Positions 60,093 through 64,000 of a stretch of DNA of 64,000 nucleotides are shown here, one piece after another. The notes beneath the pieces were generated by a model. The model made no database searches and was not told the DNA's origin. It worked only from the letters and a program-made list of their open reading frames with translations. The DNA lies in NCBI GenBank assembly GCA_016490735.1, contig JAEMWC010001505.1:81577-145576 (forward strand), in the 5' to 3' direction. Made by a program: the position numbers and the translations under genes. How positions within the stretch are numbered: position 1 is the first letter of the stretch; every line of letters starts with the position of its first letter. The stretch is from Pachyseris speciosa (lineage: Eukaryota; Cnidaria; Anthozoa; Scleractinia; Pachyseridae).

Positions 60093-61989
60093 ATGAAAAA
60101 AAAACCCTGCCTTGAAGCAGCAAACGCCTGCCTTGCAGAAACGCCTTTCGAAAATTTACTACAGCCCGAAAGGCTACTGGAAAGGGTTTGCCGCAGTGAA
60201 AAAACTGACCCAGGCCACAAAGGTTTCGGAAAATATGGGGAAACAGTGGTTGCAGAAGCAGGCACTTTGGCAGATGTTTCTTCCCGCGCCGCGGCATGTT
60301 CCTCGCTCGAAGTTTGACGTGCCAACACCCAACGCGGTGCACCAAGCCGACCTGCTCTTGATGCTGCACGACAAGGTGGGGCGCAAAACTTTCAAACACG
60401 TGCTGACTGTGCTCGACGTGACCAGCCGCTTCAATGCAGCTGAGCCCCTGACCTTGAAAAATTCTGCCGAAGTGGCCCGGGCCTTTGCAAAGATTTACAA
60501 GCGCGGGCCTCTCAAATGGCCAAAGCTGCTGCAGGTGGACCCAGGACAGGAGTTCATGGGGGCTGTTTCTAGAGTCATGGAGAAGCATGGAACAAGCATT
60601 CGCTGTGGACATGTGGAAGTGCACCGCGACCAGGCGATTGTGGAATGCTTCAACCGCGCTTGCCGAGCGTCTGTTCGGGCGCTAGTACGCTGTCGAAATG
60701 CGGCTGCCAGAGGGTGTGCGATCTGTTGTATAATAATAATAATAATAATAATAAATAATAATAATGACAGCATTTATTTAATCACGATTAAAAGTTCAGC
60801 AAAGCTGATGTGGTCGTGTACAATAAATTCAACCTCCAACCTCCTAAACTAATCACAATAAAACTAATATAAGAATTCCACGTTTTTACAAGATATGTGG
60901 CTAAAAAATACTCTTGAGTGACTTTTTAAAAACGTCAATCTCGCAAATTGATCTCATTTGGTATTCCAGGGCATTCCACCGAATAATTGACTTGTATGAA
61001 CATGATTTCTTTATCATATCAGTCCTAGGCCTGGGTAACTTGAAGGTCATTTTCCTCCTGAAATCGTAGTTCATAGGACATTTTTACATGGGTAAAAGAT
61101 GATAATAAGCCTGATGCGCTAAATTAATAATCGTTTCTCATACATAGTCTCCAAGGTATTCCATTTTGCTGCGGCAAGAACCTCCTTGCTTGGCGTACAC
61201 CAATCTAAGTTAAATATTATTTTTGCCGCTCTGACATGTATGGATTCCAGGTTTGAGAAAAACGTTTGACCACAAGAGCCCCAAACCGACATACCATACG
61301 TAACAGAGGGCAGAATAACCCCAAAATAGAAATCAGTTCTCGCCTGTCTAGGCAGGAAGTACAGTGATTAAGTAAGTTCAGCTTCTGCGTAAACGACTTC
61401 GCTAGTTCCGATACATGATGATCCCATTTAAGAGCGTTGTCTATCTGGACACCTAAGCATCTTGTAGAAACCACCTCCTCGATAACATAATCACCCATCA
61501 TAATAGCTTGCTTTGGCCCAGTCAGCTGCCCGCGTCCACTGAGCAGCATATATTCCGTCTTGGTAGGATGGGGGGTGAGACAGTTCTCACAACACCATGT
61601 GTGGGTGGCAAGGCTTTCCAGGGTTGTTGCTGCTCTCAAAAACCAAACCACGCGGCTGACAGGGTTGGAACCCACAGACGCGATCCGAAAACAATCCGTT
61701 TTCGCACTAGCAGCAACTCCATATTCCAGGCCTGTTGGTGCGGCCGAAAAAACCCTCCCCCTTGGCGTGAAAGTTCGCTATCTTTTTAAACCTGGGGAGT
61801 TGGAAGGTGGTGTGAGAAGGGCCACAGATCCTGTTTCGTCTTTGAAAACTTTCACACTTGAAAGGACAATGATCAAACCAAACCAAACTGTTATGTATTG
61901 GCTCTCCGATGGCCAAAACGTAGCTTCGTGCGCGAAGAGTTGATGGTTGTTCCCCCAATACCGAGTTGCCCCCTGTCAGGCCAGGCTAA
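60093..61989 (+). pseudogene. Retroviral-type (DDE) integrase, split by a LINE
   Basis: The first part 60,093-60,729: KIYYSPKGYWKG (N-terminal region), KFDVPTPNAVHQADLL with the first Asp, TVLDVTSRFNAAEPLT, KLLQVDPGQEFMGAV with the second Asp, and VHRDQAIVECFNRA with the Glu. A frame change and a stop at about 60,685 follow. The second part 61,601-61,989: VARLSRVVAALKNQTTRLTG, TPYSRPVG, LPLGVKVRYLFKPGELEGG, then frame changes through VREELMVVPP to the TAA at 61,987-61,989. D-D-E spacing and order are those of Polinton integrases. The A9 run near 60,096 is a probable start-site indel. The gene ends at the convergent polymerase stop. Confidence 0.75.
60730..61600 (-). mobile_element. 5'-truncated LINE inside the integrase gene
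   Basis: On the minus strand the fragment reads HTWCCENCLTPHPTKTEYML, VVSTRCLGVQIDNALKWDH and ELAKSFTQKLNLL, the RT C-terminal region of CR1/L2-type LINEs. It ends at a TAA/ATA tail at 60,730-60,766. TGT precedes the insert and ends it (60,727-60,729 and 61,598-61,600), compatible with a short target duplication. Removing 60,730-61,600 leaves the two integrase halves in the same reading frame. Confidence 0.8.
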
Positions 61990-63786
61990 TACTCGAGAGG
62001 CTCCGTGTGAATCCAGTCGAGTAGCACCCGCCGCTTGTAGTAGTGCGCGCTCAGGCCCAGCTTCTGCTGGTGGTACGTGACCATCTGCCCTCCTTTCAGG
62101 CGGAAACCCCGGTTCGCCGCCATGTCTTTGTGTCCCTCGACTGCAGCCTTGAAACGCTGCCAAGTGACTTTGTTTTGCCTCTTAAACATTCCCTTCGTAC
62201 TGAGCTTGGCGTGTTCCTCAGAACCGTCAACGTCCATGGAATAACACTTCGGGCAGGTCGCAATCATCCGCTGGCCTTCATACTTGCGTTTGAAAGGACC
62301 AGGGGTGCGCCCACGCCAGCCAGTTCTTTTTGTCCGCCCCAAATTCTGCCCGCATTTCCGGTTTCACGACATCTTCCAGGTTTTCGCCGCCGATCGCCAT
62401 GTAAGTGGTGTCGGTGTCCATCTGGACCAGCCCGAAGTCTTTGCGGCCGACGTACTTGTCCAGGAAGTCGTAGTATAACTCCAGCATCCGCAGCTTCGTC
62501 AGCTGGTACACCGCAATCCCGACTTGGAAAGGCCGCTTTATCACAACCTTTGACTTCCGGCTTTTAAGCTCGTACGCGTCCCCGATTTTGTGCAGATCCT
62601 CGAAGAACGGGCTCCGCAGGGCTCTGTCGACGACTTTCTTGTCTCGCGTGTAAATCACGTTCGTTTGCCCCTCTACCGCTTCAATCATCTTCCCGTAAGC
62701 GCTATTCCCCAGCAGCTTGAACACGTCGGTGAGGAGCGCTTTGCTTTTCTTGGTGTCGCCTGTCCTCCGGGAAGTGGTGACTTCTTCCACATACCAGGTG
62801 AAAAGTTTAGCGGCCTGGTAGTCGATCATGCGGTGAACTGCTGTGATCATAGCCCCGTGGTCGACGTACCATTTCAACAGGGGGCGAAGACCAACATTTT
62901 TTTTGCGGTCAGCGCCTCCACCACCTTTTTCCCGTCTCAGTGGCTTCTGCCTGTGCGCTGCAGGTAATCCAGCATGTGTTGCGGCACAGCTTCGGTGGGC
63001 ACCTGCTGATTGATGAAGAAAAGACACATCTCCTCGAATTTCGGCCACAGGGGTCTGGGAATCTTGATATCCACCTCAGCGAAACCAAACCAGCCCCCCA
63101 CTTGAAGCCTTTGCGTGAAATCAGGCGCCTCTCTGGCCGCCTCTTCGAAGTGAACGACCCTTTCCTTTTCGCAGGGCATGTCTTGCAGCATTGTTGAGAG
63201 GTACAAAGCGTTGGCATCGTACCCCACGATTTTCCGGCACGGGCGCGGGCTCGGGACTTGGTGGCTGGGATGCTGGTTTCTCCCGCTTCATGGTACCTTG
63301 TGAAAACGATGCTTGGACCGCCAACCACCGCGCCTTTCAACATCTCGTAGGCTTCTTCCCCTGGCGTCCACAGCTTGGCGCCTGTTTCGAACGCGCCCCG
63401 GAGGAGATAATGCATGCTGACCCCTGGGATCGAAACCACGGCTTTCAAAATGTCAATGCCTTTGTCCATGTAGAAACTCCGCATTTTGTTCAGAGCCTCC
63501 AGCCCCGGCGCCACGTCCAAGTTGTTGTAATACCGCAGTCAGTCGGCGAAGGAATGCATCCCCTTTTCTCGGAACAAGCGTTGGCACCGCGCATATTCAT
63601 CTAGTGTCAACACGTACTGGCAATGCAGTTTCGAAAAGCACTCGGAATAGGGTGGGAGCCCTTCGTAATCCAGCTTGTTGGGCGTGTCAAACCATTCGTA
63701 CGGGAACCATGATTTTTCACCCTCGCACTCAAAAGCTTTCACCCATTTGTCGTAGCTGGTTCCTTGGCCGAGGTAGTTGGCTATTG
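61986..63786 (-). pseudogene. Family-B DNA polymerase (protein-primed type), 5'-truncated and frameshifted
   Basis: N-terminal frame (63,786): SWFPYEWFDTPNKLDYEGLP and VLTLDEYARCQRLFREKG. Next (63,520): LEALNKMRSFYMDKGID, SIPGVSMHYLLRG. Then VGYDANALYLSTMLQDMP (motif A context, 63,227), AEVDIKIPRPLWPKFEEM. Then KALLTDVFKLLGNSAYGKMI (motif B), GLVQMDTDTTYMAIGG (motif C, D-T-D-T) and C-terminal CPKCYSMDVDG...KLGLSAHYYKRR. At least four frame changes. Exonuclease motifs would lie to the right, beyond the SINE. Role: replication of the element genome with a terminal-protein-type primer, by family knowledge. Confidence 0.8.
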
Positions 63787-63980
63787 TGAATGATATATGA
63801 GATGAATTATATATGAACTGCGGAAATGAAATCAAATGAAGAATGATCCTCGCAGTTGTGAACGGAATTTATGCAATTGTGAAAAGAAGCCTGAAAAATA
63901 TTCAGGACTTCAACGGGGTTTGAACCCGTGACCTCGTGATTACTGGCGCGATGCTCTAACCAAATGAGCTATGAAGCCAC
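63787..63980 (-). mobile_element. tRNA-derived SINE inserted in the polymerase gene
   Basis: From 63,980 on the minus strand: TGGCTTCATAGCTCATTTGG with AGAGCATCGCG (A box), and GGTTCAAACCCCGTTGAAGT (B box). A body follows with ATTCAGGCTTC, GAACTGCGGAAATGAAAT-complement and a 3' end in TTCATCTCATATATCATTCA. The anticodon arm has a mismatch and the flanks are not tRNA-like, so it is not annotated as a tRNA. It lies directly against polymerase coding sequence. Confidence 0.75.
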
Positions 63981-64000
63981 TGACGCTGGAGCAGGTCAGT

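Larger units (their letters stand above)
48032..64000. mobile_element. Element B: GC-rich Polinton/Maverick-type virus-like element
   Basis: Carries, in order, small accessory ORFs, a PLA2-like minor capsid protein, an adenain-type protease, the short virion-type protein, MCP, basic protein, penton, acidic protein, fibre remnant, two-helix membrane protein, zinc ribbon, retroviral-type integrase and family-B DNA polymerase. Integrase plus protein-primed-type polymerase plus protease plus capsid genes define Polintons. GC content is clearly higher than in element A and most of the host interval. Numerous frameshifts, two retroelement insertions and a lost ATPase show that it is dead. The right end is beyond the window; the left end is uncertain (48.03 or about 49.3 kb). 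Confidence 0.8.

Noticed and set aside
63905..63980. Functional tRNA gene on the minus strand
   Set aside because: A and B boxes are present, but the anticodon stem has a mismatch, the loop length is off and a SINE body follows. It is a SINE head.

Overview
The window looks like nuclear DNA of a cnidarian, most likely an anthozoan such as a stony coral. The reasons are a seven-exon MACPF gene with canonical GT-AG introns, tRNA-headed SINEs, 3' ends of non-LTR retrotransposons with simple-repeat tails, many terminal-inverted-repeat (TIR) and hairpin elements, and two integrated virus-like elements of the Polinton/Maverick (adintovirus-like) type. It is not prokaryotic: there are no operon-style ribosome sites, and gene density is low between 10 and 48 kb. 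The species assignment is inference from repeat and gene style.

Layout. 1-9.8 kb is an AT-rich Polinton-type element (element A), cut by the left window edge. On the minus strand it carries a short virion-type protein, a double-jelly-roll-type major capsid protein (MCP), a small basic AT-hook protein, a penton-like protein and a coiled-coil protein. On the plus strand follow a packaging ATPase, a very long fibre with phage-tail-fibre-like repeats, a collagen/LamG-like adhesin, an unknown ORF and a two-helix membrane protein. A convergent zinc-ribbon VLTF3/TFIIB-like gene ends the element. 10-23.9 kb is repeat-dominated host DNA: a helicase fragment, a LINE tail, a Tc1/mariner-like element, a 5-kb element with about 0.9-kb inverted arms, a SINE and nested foldback elements. 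23.9-39.9 kb is one host gene encoding a 678-residue MACPF protein; its introns are packed with mobile elements. 40-48 kb holds a decayed Crypton-type tyrosine recombinase, a transposase-like C2H2 pseudogene and a LINE fragment. 48-64 kb is a GC-rich Polinton-type element (element B), probably running past the right edge.

Elements A and B share gene order and strand layout (short virion protein, MCP, basic protein, penton, coiled/acidic protein, then fibre, two-helix membrane protein and a convergent zinc ribbon) although their base composition is very different. Element B also shows what lies outside the window for A: a PLA2-like minor capsid protein, an adenain-type protease, a retroviral-type integrase and a protein-primed-type DNA polymerase B. 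Both are decayed by frameshifts and stops. B is also broken by a LINE in the integrase, a SINE in the polymerase, and loss of the ATPase and most of the fibre gene.

The least familiar systems here are the fibre/adhesin cassette of element A (phage-like repeats, a repeated unclassified beta-rich module, then a collagen/LamG protein) and the capture of a MACPF exon piece inside a SINE in the same gene. All calls come from reading the sequence; no database search was run.
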